This document shows positions 1 to 9,740 of a stretch of 64,000 nt of DNA, piece after piece. How positions within the stretch are numbered: the stretch's first letter is position 1; every line of letters begins with the position of its first letter. This stretch comes from Enterobacteriaceae bacterium RIT693 (lineage in GTDB: Bacteria; Pseudomonadota; Gammaproteobacteria; Enterobacterales; Enterobacteriaceae): assembly GCA_009668225.1 (NCBI GenBank), contig WJYK01000005.1, positions 186,001 to 250,000 on the forward strand, read 5' to 3'. The position numbers and the translations under genes were made by a program. The notes below the pieces were generated by a model. The model ran no database searches and was not told where the DNA came from. It saw only the letters and a list, made by a program, of their open reading frames with translations.

Positions 1-1299
1 CTCAGCCTCAGGCACCATACCGCCCCCGGTGGCCCAGACCAGATGCGTCGCGTTATTAAGCTGCTGGGCGCTAAAGCCCTGCATCTCGTGGTAAGAGGCG
101 GTGGCACAAACCCGCTGCGGCCCGGCCATGCCTGCCAGGGCCGAAGGCTCCAGGCGAATATTTTCTTCTTCCGCCAGCCAGCCGAGCATGTTGTACAGCG
201 TTTGATCGTCCACGGTATAGAAGCCGTCCAGCAGCCTTTGCATCGCTCTGCCGACAAAGCCGGAAGCCCGTCCCACGGCCAGGCCGTCGGCGGCGGTCAG
301 GTTATCGATGCCGATATCCTGCACGGAAAGCGCATCATGCAGGCCGGTGTAAACGCCCAGTAGCATGCAGGGGGAGTGGGTTGGCTCGGCAAAAATACAG
401 TGAAGGTGGTCGCCAAAGGCCAGCTTCAGCCCAAATGCTACGCCACCGGGGCCGCCGCCGACGCCGCAGGGCAGATAAACGAATAAAGGGTGCTGCTCAT
501 CGACGGTAATAGCCTGCCGTGAGAATTGGTCTTTCAGCCTTTGCCCGGCGACGGCGTAACCCAGGAACAGCGTGCGAGAGTTTTCATCATCGATAAAGAA
601 ACAGTTGGCGTCCGCCTCGGCGGCTTTTCGCCCCTGCTCAACGGCGACGCCGTAATCTTCGGCGTATTCAACCACCTCAACGCCGTGGCTGCGCAGTTTG
701 GCTTTTTTCCATTCGCGTGCGTCGGCGGACATATGCACCGTGACGCGGAAGCCAATGCGGGCGCTGATGATACCAATCGATAAACCCAGGTTGCCGGTAG
801 AGCCAACGGCAATACTGTAGCGGCTGAAAAACTCGCGTAATTCAGGGGACAGCAGCCGGCTGTAGTCATCTTCAAGGCTAAGTAACCCGGCCTCGATGGC
901 CAGTTTTTCCGCGTGAGTCAGGACTTCATAAATGCCCCCGCGAGCCTTAATCGAGCCAGAAATCGGCAGATGACTGTCTTTTTTCAGCCACAGCTTGCCG
1001 CAGACTGTCTGCCCATTTTCTTTTTCCAGCCGCTTTTGCATCGCCGGAATGGCGGCCAGCTCTGACTCGATAATACCGCCGGTTGCGGCGGTTTCCGGGA
1101 AGGCTTTCGCCAGGTAAGGCGCAAAGCGATCCAGCCGGGCGTGCGCCTCTTTTACGTCCTGCTCTGTCAGGCCAACATGCGGTAGGCCTTCGGCGAGGGA
1201 GGTGGCTCCCGGGTTAAACCAGGTGGTTTCGTTCAGGGCGGTAAGCTCGCTAAGCAGCGGGAATTTTTCGGTTAATGCGTGCAGTTCTGTCGATTTCAT
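1..1299 (-). CDS. dsdA: D-serine ammonia-lyase (dehydratase), C-terminus cut by window edge
   Basis: PLP-dependent enzyme converting D-serine to pyruvate and ammonia in the cytoplasm. Translation from the ATG at 1299 gives 433 residues with no stop before the left edge; E. coli DsdA has about 442, so only the last few residues are missing. The PLP-lysine motif SIKARGG is near residue 118 and the phosphate-binding glycine loop (CGVGGGPGG) is visible. A Shine-Dalgarno (GGAGG on the minus strand) precedes the ATG. Upstream lie only remnants of its usual partners dsdX (transporter) and dsdC (activator), so its normal DsdC-driven promoter has been lost. The frame looks intact. Identity is confident; expression is unknown. 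Confidence 0.95.
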   Translation of the reverse strand, partial: MKSTELHALTEKFPLLSELTALNETTWFNPGATSLAEGLPHVGLTEQDVKEAHARLDRFAPYLAKAFPETAATGGIIESELAAIPAMQKRLEKENGQTVCGKLWLKKDSHLPISGSIKARGGIYEVLTHAEKLAIEAGLLSLEDDYSRLLSPELREFFSRYSIAVGSTGNLGLSIGIISARIGFRVTVHMSADAREWKKAKLRSHGVEVVEYAEDYGVAVEQGRKAAEADANCFFIDDENSRTLFLGYAVAGQRLKDQFSRQAITVDEQHPLFVYLPCGVGGGPGGVAFGLKLAFGDHLHCIFAEPTHSPCMLLGVYTGLHDALSVQDIGIDNLTAADGLAVGRASGFVGRAMQRLLDGFYTVDDQTLYNMLGWLAEEENIRLEPSALAGMAGPQRVCATASYHEMQGFSAQQLNNATHLVWATGGGMVPEAE

Positions 1300-1316
1300 A
1301 ACGAGCCTCCTGGCGC

Positions 1317-1424
1317 TCAGATGATAAAGGAAAGCAGGAATGTGCCGGCCAGTGCAACTAAAGAAGCGATGAATGTCGCCGTGGTGTAGTACTTAAAGGT
1401 TTCATGGCGCGTGGCGCCCATCAT
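1317..1424 (-). pseudogene. dsdX: dsdX remnant (C-terminal end of GntP-family D-serine permease)
   Basis: About 35 codons read in frame toward dsdA, ending in a hydrophobic helix ([18 protein letters not shown]) and a TGA 17 bp before the dsdA ATG. Position, orientation and a C-terminal membrane helix fit the tail of DsdX, which normally precedes dsdA in the dsdXA operon. Everything upstream of this tail is gone: the sequence switches abruptly at about 1424/1425 to dsdC coding sequence on the other strand. The assignment rests on synteny plus the membrane tail, so the exact family is inferred. Confidence 0.65.
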
Positions 1425-2020
1425 CGCCATCAATCTTTTGCGCTGACGGCGGATGAACTGTCGCTGAGCCCCAGCGCGGTCAGCCATCGGATAAACCAGC
1501 TGGAAGAGGAGCTGGGGATCCAGCTTTTTGTTCGCTCGCACCGTAAAGTGGAGCTGACGCATGAAGGCAAGCGGGTGTTCTGGGCGCTGAAATCGTCTCT
1601 GGATACCTGCCGGTTTGCAGCCCGGAATATGCCCGACGCTTTGAACTTCATTCCCGGCCTTCTCAGCTGCGCCACTGCACTTTGCTGCACGACCGGCAGG
1701 CTTGGAGCAATAATTCCGGCACCGACGAGTGGTACAGCTGGGCGCAGCAGTTTGGCATTGATCTGCCGGCCTCGACGGGCATAGGCTTCGATCGCTCCGA
1801 CCTGGCGGTGATTGCCGCGATGAACGACGTTGGCGTGGCGATGGGGCGAAAAAGGCTGGTGCAAAAGCGGCTGGAGCGGGGCGAGCTCATCGCCCCTTTT
1901 GGGGATAACACGTTGAAATGCCATCAGCATTACTACATTTCGACCCTTGCTGGCCGACAATGGCCGAAGATTGACGCTTTTATCAGCTGGCTTAAGGCCC
2001 TGGCCGAAGAGGCGAAATAA
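1425..2020 (+). pseudogene. dsdC: dsdC remnant (LysR-type activator of dsdXA), two deletions
   Basis: Translated pieces closely match E. coli DsdC. The first piece (1425-1612) runs from RHQSFALTADELSLSPSAVS through the end of the helix-turn-helix to KSSLDT. The second (from 1612, in another frame) begins LPVCSPEYA and runs through LLHDRQAWS and GIGFDRSDLAVIAAMN to the normal C-terminus near 2020. Missing are the first 30 or so residues, lost in the deletion that also removed most of dsdX, and an internal block of roughly 85-90 residues. The internal junction falls at a shared CTG and shifts the frame. No working regulator can be made. Confidence 0.9.
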
Positions 2021-2021
2021 C

Positions 2022-3206
2022 TTACACCGCCTCGCCATGATGCTGGAAACGCTGCGCCAGCGGCAGCCAGCAGCACAGGATCAGCACGCCCATCGCCGTC
2101 ATCAGCATTCCGATGCTGTATTGCCCGGTTTGCGGCATCAGCGCGGAGAACCAGGCCATCACGCCGGAGCCGATATTTTGCAGGCCGCCAACCAGCGCGC
2201 CTGCGGTACCGGCGAGAAACGGGAACGGCTCCATCGCGCCGCTGGTCGCCAGCGGGAACAGCATACCCGCGCCGAAGAAGAACAGCGCCGCAGGCACCAG
2301 CAGCGTCCAGATATTCATGATGCCGAACCAGCCAGGGATCCACATCAAAATACCGGCGAACAGGCAGCTCAATACCGCCTGCCACATCAGGCTGGAGAAA
2401 CGCACGTTCTGGCGGCCCGCATACCAGGAGCCAAAAAACGCCGCCGGAATAGGCAGAATAAACAGGATGCTGACCACCACGCCGTTCAGGCCAAGTACGC
2501 CGCCCATCAGCACGCCGGAGCAGGCTTCAAACACCGCCACGCCCGCCAGCCCGCCGACCAGCATCAGCAAATAGCAGTTAAAGGAGATATTGCCGAGCAG
2601 CATTTTGTAGCTGCGCATCAGGCGCGGTGGCGTGGCCTCCGCCGGGCGGGTTTCCGGCAGCCAGCGCCACATGGAGAACGCGACAATCGCGCACAGCAGC
2701 AGCAGGAAGCCGTAGCAGGCGCGCCAGCCCCAGACGCTGTCCAGCATCCCGCCGATAACCGGCGCCAGCAGCGGGCTCACCAGAATGCCCATGTTCAGCA
2801 GGCTGTTGGCCTGGCGTAAATCGCCGCCTTCGTAAAGGTCGCGCGGCATGGTTCTCGCCATCACCCCGGCCACCCCGGTGCCCATGCCCTGCAGGGCGCT
2901 CGCCAGCACCAGAATATGCAAATTCGTGGTAAACAACGCGCCGAGCGTGGCCAGCATGAAAATCACCATGCCGGCGAGGATCACCGGGCGGCGGCCAATG
3001 CGGTCGGAAAGCGGGCCATAGAACAGCTGCGACACGCCGTAGGTAAACAAATAGGCCGCCATCACGCGCTGGATTGCGCCGCTGCGCACGCCCATTTCAT
3101 GAGCCATATCGGGAATCGAAGGGATGTAAATCGTCTGGGTCATCTGCCCGACAGCAACCAGCAGAATCAACATCATCAGCAGGTGGATATTGGCTAACTT
3201 TCTCAT
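2022..3206 (-). CDS. emrD: Multidrug efflux MFS transporter EmrD
   Basis: A 394-residue inner-membrane protein of the Bcr/CflA-type drug:H+ antiporter group with about 12 hydrophobic segments. Matches to E. coli EmrD include LLMLILLVAVGQMTQTIYIP at the N-terminus, the MFS motif GPLSDRIGRRPVIL, and the C-terminal block FPLATSGAMEPFPFLAG. EmrD exports amphipathic compounds and uncouplers. The start at 3206 gives MRKLANIH and the family length; a longer open frame to 3335 is not supported. Its 3' end abuts the dsdC remnant tail to tail with a 1-bp gap, so the deletions in dsd did not reach it. Confidence 0.93.
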   Translation of the reverse strand: MRKLANIHLLMMLILLVAVGQMTQTIYIPSIPDMAHEMGVRSGAIQRVMAAYLFTYGVSQLFYGPLSDRIGRRPVILAGMVIFMLATLGALFTTNLHILVLASALQGMGTGVAGVMARTMPRDLYEGGDLRQANSLLNMGILVSPLLAPVIGGMLDSVWGWRACYGFLLLLCAIVAFSMWRWLPETRPAEATPPRLMRSYKMLLGNISFNCYLLMLVGGLAGVAVFEACSGVLMGGVLGLNGVVVSILFILPIPAAFFGSWYAGRQNVRFSSLMWQAVLSCLFAGILMWIPGWFGIMNIWTLLVPAALFFFGAGMLFPLATSGAMEPFPFLAGTAGALVGGLQNIGSGVMAWFSALMPQTGQYSIGMLMTAMGVLILCCWLPLAQRFQHHGEAV

Positions 3207-3574
3207 GGCGTCCGATCGTTTACCTGAAAAGAGAGAGAGGCTTCGCAGCGTATTTTGCTGTGTATGTTTTGAAAGCGAGAGGAATCTATCATAACCGAGG
3301 CAATAAGCCAGATGATGAGGCTGTTTTAACAGCAAATTTACGTGTTCGTTTGTAAAGCGAAAGCGGCAATTTTTATTGCCACCAAACGCCTGTTTTTGCC
3401 CCGCAACGGTGCAATCTTCGTTAACCCTCAGGGAATTACATTTGTTTACAGGTTAAATACAAATGCGTATATTTCTCATCCGCATTTGATCGTGTGCGTC
3501 TTTAATAAAAATCAAAAAAGTGCCGGCACCGGAAAACGCCGCCGCATCATAAAAATTCAAAATGAGGGTTTAAC
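3207..3574. other. Intergenic region between emrD and the siderophore receptor
   Basis: 368 bp, AT-rich, holding the divergent promoters of emrD and the receptor gene. The only clear structure is the inverted repeat at 3460-3488. No convincing 19-bp Fur box was found by eye, although receptors of this type are usually Fur-controlled. Confidence 0.5.
3460..3488. promoter_or_regulatory. Inverted repeat, candidate operator of the receptor gene
   Basis: Perfect 8-bp arms CAAATGCG (3460-3467) and CGCATTTG (3481-3488) with a 13-bp AT-rich spacer, about 90 bp upstream of the receptor ATG. The size and position suit a dimeric regulator. Which protein binds is unknown. Confidence 0.4.
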
Positions 3575-5740
3575 ATGGCATTGGTTAACTTCTCCAGGGA
3601 ACGGTGTACGTTACGGGCAGGTGGCCCATCACTGCTGGCAGCGGCCATTGCGCTGGCGCTGCTTCCTTCTGTGCAGGCAGAAGACACCATCACGGTGAAC
3701 ACCCAGACAGATAATCCGCTGGCCGGGCAGGCGCAGGATTACAGCGTCAAAACCACCACCACCGGCACCAAACTGCTGCTGGTCCCGCGCGATATTCCTC
3801 AGTCCGTCAGCGTTATCAGCCAGCAGCGTATGCAGGATCAAAACCTGCAAACCATCGGCGACGTGCTGGATAACACCACCGGCATCAGCACTAAGCTGGT
3901 GGACAGCAGCCGCGCCACCTACTTCGCGCGTGGCTTCTTTATCAGCAACTATGCCTACGACGACATGCCGACGCAGGTCAGCGACGTCTGGGACTTCGGC
4001 GACACCGGCTCGGATGCCGCCGTGTACGAAAATATTGAAGTGGTACGCGGCGCGGCCGGGCTGATGAGCGGCAGCGGCAACCCTTCGGCGTACATCAATA
4101 TGGTGCGCAAGCATGCCGACAGCCGTGAATTTAAAGGCAACGTTTCCGCAAGCTACGGGAGCTGGGACAAGCAGCGCTATGTGGCGGATCTTTCTGCTCC
4201 GCTGAGTGAGTCCGGTAACGTGCGCGGCCGCGTGGTCACCGGCTATCAGGATAACGACACCTGGCTGGACAAAAGCCATTCCCGCAAGAAATTCATCTAT
4301 GGCGTAGTGGACGCTGATTTAACCGACTCCACCACGCTTTCCGTCGGCTACGACTACCAGGAAAGCAACGACGACAGCCCGACCTGGGGCGGCCTACCTA
4401 CCTGGTATGCCGACGGCAGCCGGACACACTTCAGCCGCAGCGCCACCACCGCGCCGGACTGGGCTTACACCAACAAAGACGCCACCAAAGTGTTCGCCAA
4501 CCTGGTCCAGCGCTTTGATAACGGCTGGGAGGCGCGCATCAACACGCTGCACGCCGAAACCAACTTCGACTCTAAGCTAATGTATGTGACCGGCTTCCCG
4601 GATAAAGTGACCGGGGCGGGCACCAGCGCGTACGGCGGCTGGAACCGGGGCGAGCGTAAGCAGGATTCGGTGGATGCGTTTGTGCGCGGCGGTTTTGACC
4701 TGTTTGGCCGCCAGCACGAGCTGATGTTCGGCGGCAGCTACGGCCGCCAGCGTAATCACTATGACAACGCCATGCCGAACACCGGGTTACCTTACGGCGG
4801 CATCGCGATGGATAGCTTCTACAGCAACGTCGCGGACCCGAGCTGGTCTGCCTTCTCGCTGTACAGCAAAGACGTGGTGCGCCAGCAGGCTGCCTACACC
4901 GCAGCGCGCTTCTCGCTGGCTGACCCGCTGCACCTGATTGTGGGGGCTCGCTATACCGAATGGGATGCGGACTACAATCCGTCCACCGCGCCGCAAACCA
5001 GCCTGAGCAGCAAAAAGCATGACGTGACGCCCTACGCGGGCCTGGTTTACGACATCAACGACACCTGGTCGGCCTACACCAGCTACACCTCCATCTTCCA
5101 GCCAACCGACAAGCGCGACGTTAACGGCGATTATCTCGACCCTACCACCGGGAAGAGCTACGAAGCGGGCGTGAAGGCGGACTGGTTTAACACGCGCCTG
5201 ACCACCTCGCTGGCGGTGTTCCGCATCGAGCAGGATAAAGTTGCCCAGTCGCTCGGCACGCCGGTTAACGGCAATCCTGGCGAAACGGCGTATAAATCCG
5301 TGGACGGCACCGTGAGCCGCGGCGTGGAGTTCGAGCTGAACGGCGCGCTGACCGATAACTGGCAGCTCACCTTTGGCGCTTCCCGCTATGTGGCGGACGA
5401 CAATAACGGCGAGGCGGTGAACCCTGACCAGCCGCGTACCACCATGAAGTTGTTTACCCGTTACCAGCTGCCGATGCTGCCGGAAGTGACCGTGGGCGGC
5501 GGCGTGAACTGGCAGGGTAAAACCTGGCAGGATGCCTACGGCCCGAATGGCAATACGCGTATTAAGCAGGGCAGCTACGCGCTGGTGGATCTCTTCACCC
5601 GCTACCAGGTGACGAAAAACTTCGCCGTACAGGGCAACATCAACAACCTGTTCGACAAAGAATATGAATCCTGGCTTTCCGATTATGTGGTTTACGGCAC
5701 GCCGCGCAGCTTCTCGCTGACGGCAAACTATAGCTTCTAA
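3575..5740 (+). CDS. fhuE: TonB-dependent ferric-siderophore receptor, FhuE-like
   Basis: A 721-residue outer-membrane receptor; E. coli FhuE (ferric coprogen and rhodotorulic acid) is of similar length and shares blocks such as TTTGTKLLLVPRDIPQSVSV, VVRGAAGLMSGSGNPSA, NMVRKHADSREF and ASYGSWDKQRYVADLS. A signal peptide ends near VQA|EDTITV (about residue 36). A TonB box-like EDTITV, a plug domain (about 60-170) and a 22-strand barrel ending in the C-terminal aromatic YSF follow. The ATG at 3575 is placed by the signal peptide and an upstream AAAATGAGGG stretch. Substrate is inferred from family resemblance; a paralogue for another hydroxamate siderophore is possible. Confidence 0.88.
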   Translation: MALVNFSRERCTLRAGGPSLLAAAIALALLPSVQAEDTITVNTQTDNPLAGQAQDYSVKTTTTGTKLLLVPRDIPQSVSVISQQRMQDQNLQTIGDVLDNTTGISTKLVDSSRATYFARGFFISNYAYDDMPTQVSDVWDFGDTGSDAAVYENIEVVRGAAGLMSGSGNPSAYINMVRKHADSREFKGNVSASYGSWDKQRYVADLSAPLSESGNVRGRVVTGYQDNDTWLDKSHSRKKFIYGVVDADLTDSTTLSVGYDYQESNDDSPTWGGLPTWYADGSRTHFSRSATTAPDWAYTNKDATKVFANLVQRFDNGWEARINTLHAETNFDSKLMYVTGFPDKVTGAGTSAYGGWNRGERKQDSVDAFVRGGFDLFGRQHELMFGGSYGRQRNHYDNAMPNTGLPYGGIAMDSFYSNVADPSWSAFSLYSKDVVRQQAAYTAARFSLADPLHLIVGARYTEWDADYNPSTAPQTSLSSKKHDVTPYAGLVYDINDTWSAYTSYTSIFQPTDKRDVNGDYLDPTTGKSYEAGVKADWFNTRLTTSLAVFRIEQDKVAQSLGTPVNGNPGETAYKSVDGTVSRGVEFELNGALTDNWQLTFGASRYVADDNNGEAVNPDQPRTTMKLFTRYQLPMLPEVTVGGGVNWQGKTWQDAYGPNGNTRIKQGSYALVDLFTRYQVTKNFAVQGNINNLFDKEYESWLSDYVVYGTPRSFSLTANYSF

Positions 5741-5786
5741 GCCAGTATGCAGAATAAGACGACTTTACTTTCTTGAGAGGGCGGGC

Positions 5787-5817
5787 AAAGAGGGGAAAAC
5801 GTAGTTTTCCCCTCTTT
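5787..5817. terminator. Perfect bidirectional hairpin terminator
   Basis: 14-bp perfect arms (AAAGAGGGGAAAAC / GTTTTCCCCTCTTT) around a GTA loop. It lies between the convergent receptor gene (stop 5740) and the WcbI-like gene (stop 5845), with A/T tracts on both flanks, so it can stop transcription from both sides. Confidence 0.85.
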
Positions 5818-5844
5818 CTGGCGATGCGGCTTTTCTTGTGCAGG

Positions 5845-6687
5845 TTAAATAGTCTGAAGAGCGTCTGGCAGCGACTGGTAATAGGCCGACTTCAGTAACG
5901 CCTGCGCGAGGTCTCTTTTGTTTTGAGAATCGAAATAGCCGTAATTAATTTTGCTCGCCAGCGGCAGGCCGGTATTTCGCATCATGAAGTAATCCATATT
6001 GCCAGACCCCAGTTTTGGTGCACGGTAGTTATCCAGCAGTCCTTGCCCCTGTAAATCGAAATTCTCCGTTACCTGAAATGCTTTTTGATAAATAGCCTGA
6101 AGCAGGATACCGAGATGGAAATTATCCGGGTGACTTACGGTCGTGAAGCAATCAACGTTATTGCTCAACTGCTCGAAATAAACCTCCGAATAGTCGAAGA
6201 AAAGTTTTCCTGTCTGGTAGAGGGTGCGGTATTTCTGTGCATCCTCCCTGAGCATCTCCAGCTGCTTATCCCTGGAAGAGATGGCGTCATGGTAATGATA
6301 AACAGCATGCTTCTGCGGAATACCCGACAAATAAAGATGTAAAAAACGGTAGTCGACGTACACCATGAGATCCGGCAACGGCCGATCGAAATAGCCCAGT
6401 TGCGGCGTTGAAACGCGGGACTCCAGCGTAGGGACAAGGCTAAGGTCAAAATACTTGCTCAGCGTGGCGGTAGAAAATGCGCCCCACTTTTCTGTGTGGT
6501 ATTGCATAAAAATTAAATCACAGCTTTCCAGCTCATGATAAAAATCAATAACGTTTTCTTTTTCCTGAAGTTTATAAATTGGTGTATTAAAAATGTAGTC
6601 GATTCTGTCGCGGTGCAGACTTTCAATACTTTTAATCAGATCGCCCAGAATCTCTAGCTGACAGTTACCAATTAAAGCGAGTCTCAT
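5845..6687 (-). CDS. WcbI-family protein, putative polysaccharide acyltransferase
   Basis: 280 residues. The N-terminus (MRLALIGNCQLEILGDL) carries the GNCQ motif typical of the WcbI family, first described in Burkholderia capsule biosynthesis and structurally SGNH-like. A C-terminal region with SHPDNFHLG is also in keeping with the family. No signal peptide or membrane segment is seen. It stands alone with a LysR gene upstream in the same direction but separate, and no capsule cluster is nearby, so the substrate is unknown. Base composition is somewhat more AT-rich than its neighbours. Confidence 0.6.
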   Translation of the reverse strand: MRLALIGNCQLEILGDLIKSIESLHRDRIDYIFNTPIYKLQEKENVIDFYHELESCDLIFMQYHTEKWGAFSTATLSKYFDLSLVPTLESRVSTPQLGYFDRPLPDLMVYVDYRFLHLYLSGIPQKHAVYHYHDAISSRDKQLEMLREDAQKYRTLYQTGKLFFDYSEVYFEQLSNNVDCFTTVSHPDNFHLGILLQAIYQKAFQVTENFDLQGQGLLDNYRAPKLGSGNMDYFMMRNTGLPLASKINYGYFDSQNKRDLAQALLKSAYYQSLPDALQTI

Positions 6688-6781
6688 TGTTATTCCTTAT
6701 AAGGGAGCTTTGGGGCTTATCATGCATGAAAGCAGGCTGGTTCAATCAGACAAGAAGCCACCTAAAACTGCAGAATGAGCG

Positions 6782-7681
6782 TTATGAATTCGCTGCTCTT
6801 TCCCGCGCCAGCGCCAGGAAGGCGGCAAGCCCGGCGGAAGGGTGCCGCCTGCCAGGATAGTAAAGGCAAAGTCCCGGGAAGGGCGGCGTCCACGCTTCCA
6901 GCAGGCGAACCAGCTTCCCTGAGCGGATTTCGGCGGCGACGTTTTGCTCCATGAAAAAGCCCACCCCGATACCTTCCAGCACCGCCTCCCGCGCCAGCGA
7001 GGCTTCGTCCAGCGTCAGCGGCCCCCGCACATCGACTTGCGCGACTTCACCCTGCTTTTCCAGATGCCAGCGGTAGAGCGAGCCGTCCGGCAGCCTGACG
7101 CGAATACAGGGATGAGCCAGCAGATCGCCCGGCGTCAGCGGCGTGCCGTGCTCCGCCAGATAAGACGGGGAAGCAACAACGGCGAAGCGCTGCGGCTGCC
7201 CAAGTGAAAGTGCAATCATATCGGCAGGCACCAGCCCGGCGACGCGCACGCCAAGATCGAAACCTTCGGCAACGATATCCACCAGCTTTCCCTCGGTCAC
7301 AATATCGACCTGCATCTCCGGGCAGCGGCGCAAAAACTCAAAAACCAGCGACGAAAGCACCTGGCGAGCGGCAAAAGGCGGCGCGTTGATGCGCAGCACG
7401 CCGGACGGCGTATCGCGGTGCGCCCGCACGCTCTCCAGGGCGTCGTTCAGCCCCTGAAGAGACGGGCTGACTCTCTCGATAAACAGCCTGCCGGCCTCCG
7501 TCAGCGACACGCTGCGGGTGGTGCGGTTGAACAGGCGAACGCCAAGCTCGGCCTCAAATTTGGCCAGCGTATGGCTGAGCGCCGTGGTTGAAACGCCCAG
7601 ATCGATAGCTGCCGCACGGAAAGATCCCCGGCGGGCGATGGCCTGCACGGCTTCGATATCGCCGAGGGCTATGCGCGACAT
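6782..7681 (-). CDS. LysR-family transcriptional regulator
   Basis: 299 residues. The N-terminal winged HTH spans about residues 8-65 ([20 protein letters not shown], then [20 protein letters not shown]), followed by the periplasmic-binding-like effector domain. It belongs to the large group with a C-terminal signature of the type [20 protein letters not shown]. It is divergent from the SDR gene at 7791 with a 109-bp shared promoter region, so control of that gene is the simplest guess. The effector is unknown. Confidence 0.9.
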   Translation of the reverse strand: MSRIALGDIEAVQAIARRGSFRAAAIDLGVSTTALSHTLAKFEAELGVRLFNRTTRSVSLTEAGRLFIERVSPSLQGLNDALESVRAHRDTPSGVLRINAPPFAARQVLSSLVFEFLRRCPEMQVDIVTEGKLVDIVAEGFDLGVRVAGLVPADMIALSLGQPQRFAVVASPSYLAEHGTPLTPGDLLAHPCIRVRLPDGSLYRWHLEKQGEVAQVDVRGPLTLDEASLAREAVLEGIGVGFFMEQNVAAEIRSGKLVRLLEAWTPPFPGLCLYYPGRRHPSAGLAAFLALARERAANS

Positions 7682-7790
7682 TGTCCCGATTCCTTCATCA
7701 TTTCATCCCGGTTTGTCCCAATTGTTTAAATTATACCGCGTTCTTAGAGTAGTGATACGGCAGGTAAATCGACTTTCTGGAGAACGTAAA

Positions 7791-8570
7791 ATGACTGACT
7801 TTTTGACGCTGAAGGGCAAGAGAGCGCTGGTGACGTCCGGCACGAAGGGCGCCGGCGCGGCGACCGTAGCGCTGTTTCGCGAGCTGGGCGCGCAGGTGAT
7901 GACCGTGGCTCGTCATGCCCCTGAAAACGTTTGTGATGAAGAGTTTGTGGCGGCGGATCTCGCCACGCGTGAGGGCTGCGAGCAACTGGTAAAAGCCGTG
8001 CAGGCGCGGCTCGGCGGCGTGGATATCATCGTGCATATGCTCGGTGGATCATCCTCCCCGGCCGGAGGTTACGCGGCGCTGGACGAAGAACAGTGGCAGC
8101 GCGAGCTGGCGCTCAACCTTTTCCCGGCGGTGCGGCTGGACAGGGCGCTGCTGCCGGGCATGACGGCGCAGGGGTCAGGCGTGATTATCCACGTCTCTTC
8201 CATTCAGCGGATTTTACCGCTGCCGGAGGCCACCACGGCCTATGCGGCGGCCAAAGCGGCGCTTTCCGCCTACAGCAAAAGCCTGTCGAAAGAGGTGTCC
8301 CCGCAGGGCGTGCGGGTGCTGCGTGTGGCGCCGGGCTGGATTGAAACTGAGGCTTCTGTTCGCCTGGCAGAGCGGCTGGCGCTGCAGGCGGGCACGGATT
8401 ATGAAGGCGGGAAGCAGATCATTATGTACTCGCTGGGCGGGATCCCGCTGGGCCGCCCGGCTAAGCCTGAAGAAGTGGCTAATCTGATAGCCTTCCTGGC
8501 CTCAGACCGCGCCGCCGCGATCACCGGCACGGAGTACATCATTGACGGCGGGACGGTGCCAACCGTTTAG
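7791..8570 (+). CDS. Short-chain dehydrogenase/reductase (SDR) family oxidoreductase
   Basis: 259 residues with a Rossmann fold. The nucleotide-binding loop near residue 14 is [10 protein letters not shown], a variant of TGxxxGxG. The catalytic Ser is in HVSSIQ and the YxxxK pair in [18 protein letters not shown]. The C-terminus [14 protein letters not shown] is typical of classical SDRs. The ATG at 7791 is preceded by GGAG. It is paired divergently with a LysR regulator. Substrate cannot be read from sequence. The stop overlaps the stop of the convergent lipoprotein gene by a few bases. Confidence 0.9.
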   Translation: MTDFLTLKGKRALVTSGTKGAGAATVALFRELGAQVMTVARHAPENVCDEEFVAADLATREGCEQLVKAVQARLGGVDIIVHMLGGSSSPAGGYAALDEEQWQRELALNLFPAVRLDRALLPGMTAQGSGVIIHVSSIQRILPLPEATTAYAAAKAALSAYSKSLSKEVSPQGVRVLRVAPGWIETEASVRLAERLALQAGTDYEGGKQIIMYSLGGIPLGRPAKPEEVANLIAFLASDRAAAITGTEYIIDGGTVPTV

Positions 8571-8845
8571 AAATGCACCGGCTGGCCAAAGCCGTCGCCG
8601 CTGTCGGTGCTGTTATCCCGGCGGCCTCTGGCTTCCAACTGGTCGGCACGGATCCTGTCGCGGATGTCCTGGCGCTGTTCCGGGGTGAGGTAGCGGCTGT
8701 TGTAGTAAGGGTCGGGCCACGGGGAGCGCATAAAGCTGTCGTCCAGCCGCTGCCTGTCCTGGCGATCCATCCCTGAATTGTCCGAAGATGAGCAGGCCGC
8801 AAGCAGCAGCGGAGCCAGCAGTACAAGCGCATATTTAGAGGCCAT
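8567..8845 (-). CDS. Small lipoprotein of unknown function
   Basis: 92 residues from the ATG at 8845. A short lipoprotein signal ([14 protein letters not shown]) has a clean lipobox LAAC, so it should be lipidated and exported. The mature part is polar, with [20 protein letters not shown] and an acidic/basic tail. The family is not recognised. The upstream start at 8896 would bury the signal peptide and is less likely. Confidence 0.75.
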   Translation of the reverse strand: MASKYALVLLAPLLLAACSSSDNSGMDRQDRQRLDDSFMRSPWPDPYYNSRYLTPEQRQDIRDRIRADQLEARGRRDNSTDSGDGFGQPVHF

Positions 8846-8957
8846 TTTTCTTCCTGAAGCGGCAAGTAATAAAAGTGAGGCAGTATCGCGCATCAACCGG
8901 GTGATGGGCGTTATCTGTCGCCAATATTGCGCAGCTTATCACGAAATAGTGAGCCGC

Positions 8958-9740
8958 TCAGAATGCCGATAACGCCTGCGAGCAGGACATGCCATGCTGA
9001 TAAAGCTCATCTGCGTAAAAGTCAGGAATCTGGCTGTCTTTAATCGCCTGGGCCACGGCGGCGACATCGTAATTTACCGTCTGCACGGCGAGTTTTAGCT
9101 TCCCGTGACGGTAGTGGCCCATCAGCCAGGTGGCCTGCGGCTCACCGGCTTTGATGCGCCCAACCGCGCCGGTATTGGCGACGATTAACCTGCGGCCATC
9201 GCTGCGTACCAGCTCTCGAATGTCCGCATAATGGGTATGCCCCGAGACCATCACGTCGAACTGATGTTCGGTTTGCCACTTCATTAGCTGGCTGCAGGAA
9301 AACTGGCGATGCACATATTCGGACAGCGAGTCCGGGCTGGCGTGAACCAGCAGAACTCTGAGCGGCCCGGCGTTGAACGCTATCGACCTGGGCAGGGCGC
9401 TGAGCCAGCGGCGGTTATCCTCCGTCAGCGTACGTTTGCTTAAGGCAATGGCCTGTGCACGGGCGTGTTGCTCCCGAGCGGAGTGTTTAGCCAGCGGCGT
9501 GACCGGCTCGTCCATTGCCACCCGGCGGTCGTGGTTGCCCATCACCACCGGAATAGCGCGACGGCGCAGCAGCGCTATCACTTCGTTGGGCCACGGCGCG
9601 AAATCAACCACATCGCCCAGGCACCAAATTTGGTTGATGTTATGGCGGTCAATATCCTGCAATACGGCCTCAAGTGCCGGTAAGTTGGCGTGAACGTCGC
9701 TGAAAAGTGCAAAGCGGAAATCGATATCGGTAGTATTCAT
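8958..9740 (-). CDS. Calcineurin-like metallophosphoesterase
   Basis: 260 residues with the dimetal signature set in order: FSDVHANLPAL (about 13-23), GDVVDF, GNHD, then HASPD and SGHTH, fitting the YfcE/MPP family of cytoplasmic phosphodiesterases. Its ATG overlaps the stop of the upstream MFS gene (ATGA), so the two are probably co-transcribed and translationally coupled. The substrate is unknown. Confidence 0.88.
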   Translation of the reverse strand: MNTTDIDFRFALFSDVHANLPALEAVLQDIDRHNINQIWCLGDVVDFAPWPNEVIALLRRRAIPVVMGNHDRRVAMDEPVTPLAKHSAREQHARAQAIALSKRTLTEDNRRWLSALPRSIAFNAGPLRVLLVHASPDSLSEYVHRQFSCSQLMKWQTEHQFDVMVSGHTHYADIRELVRSDGRRLIVANTGAVGRIKAGEPQATWLMGHYRHGKLKLAVQTVNYDVAAVAQAIKDSQIPDFYADELYQHGMSCSQALSAF

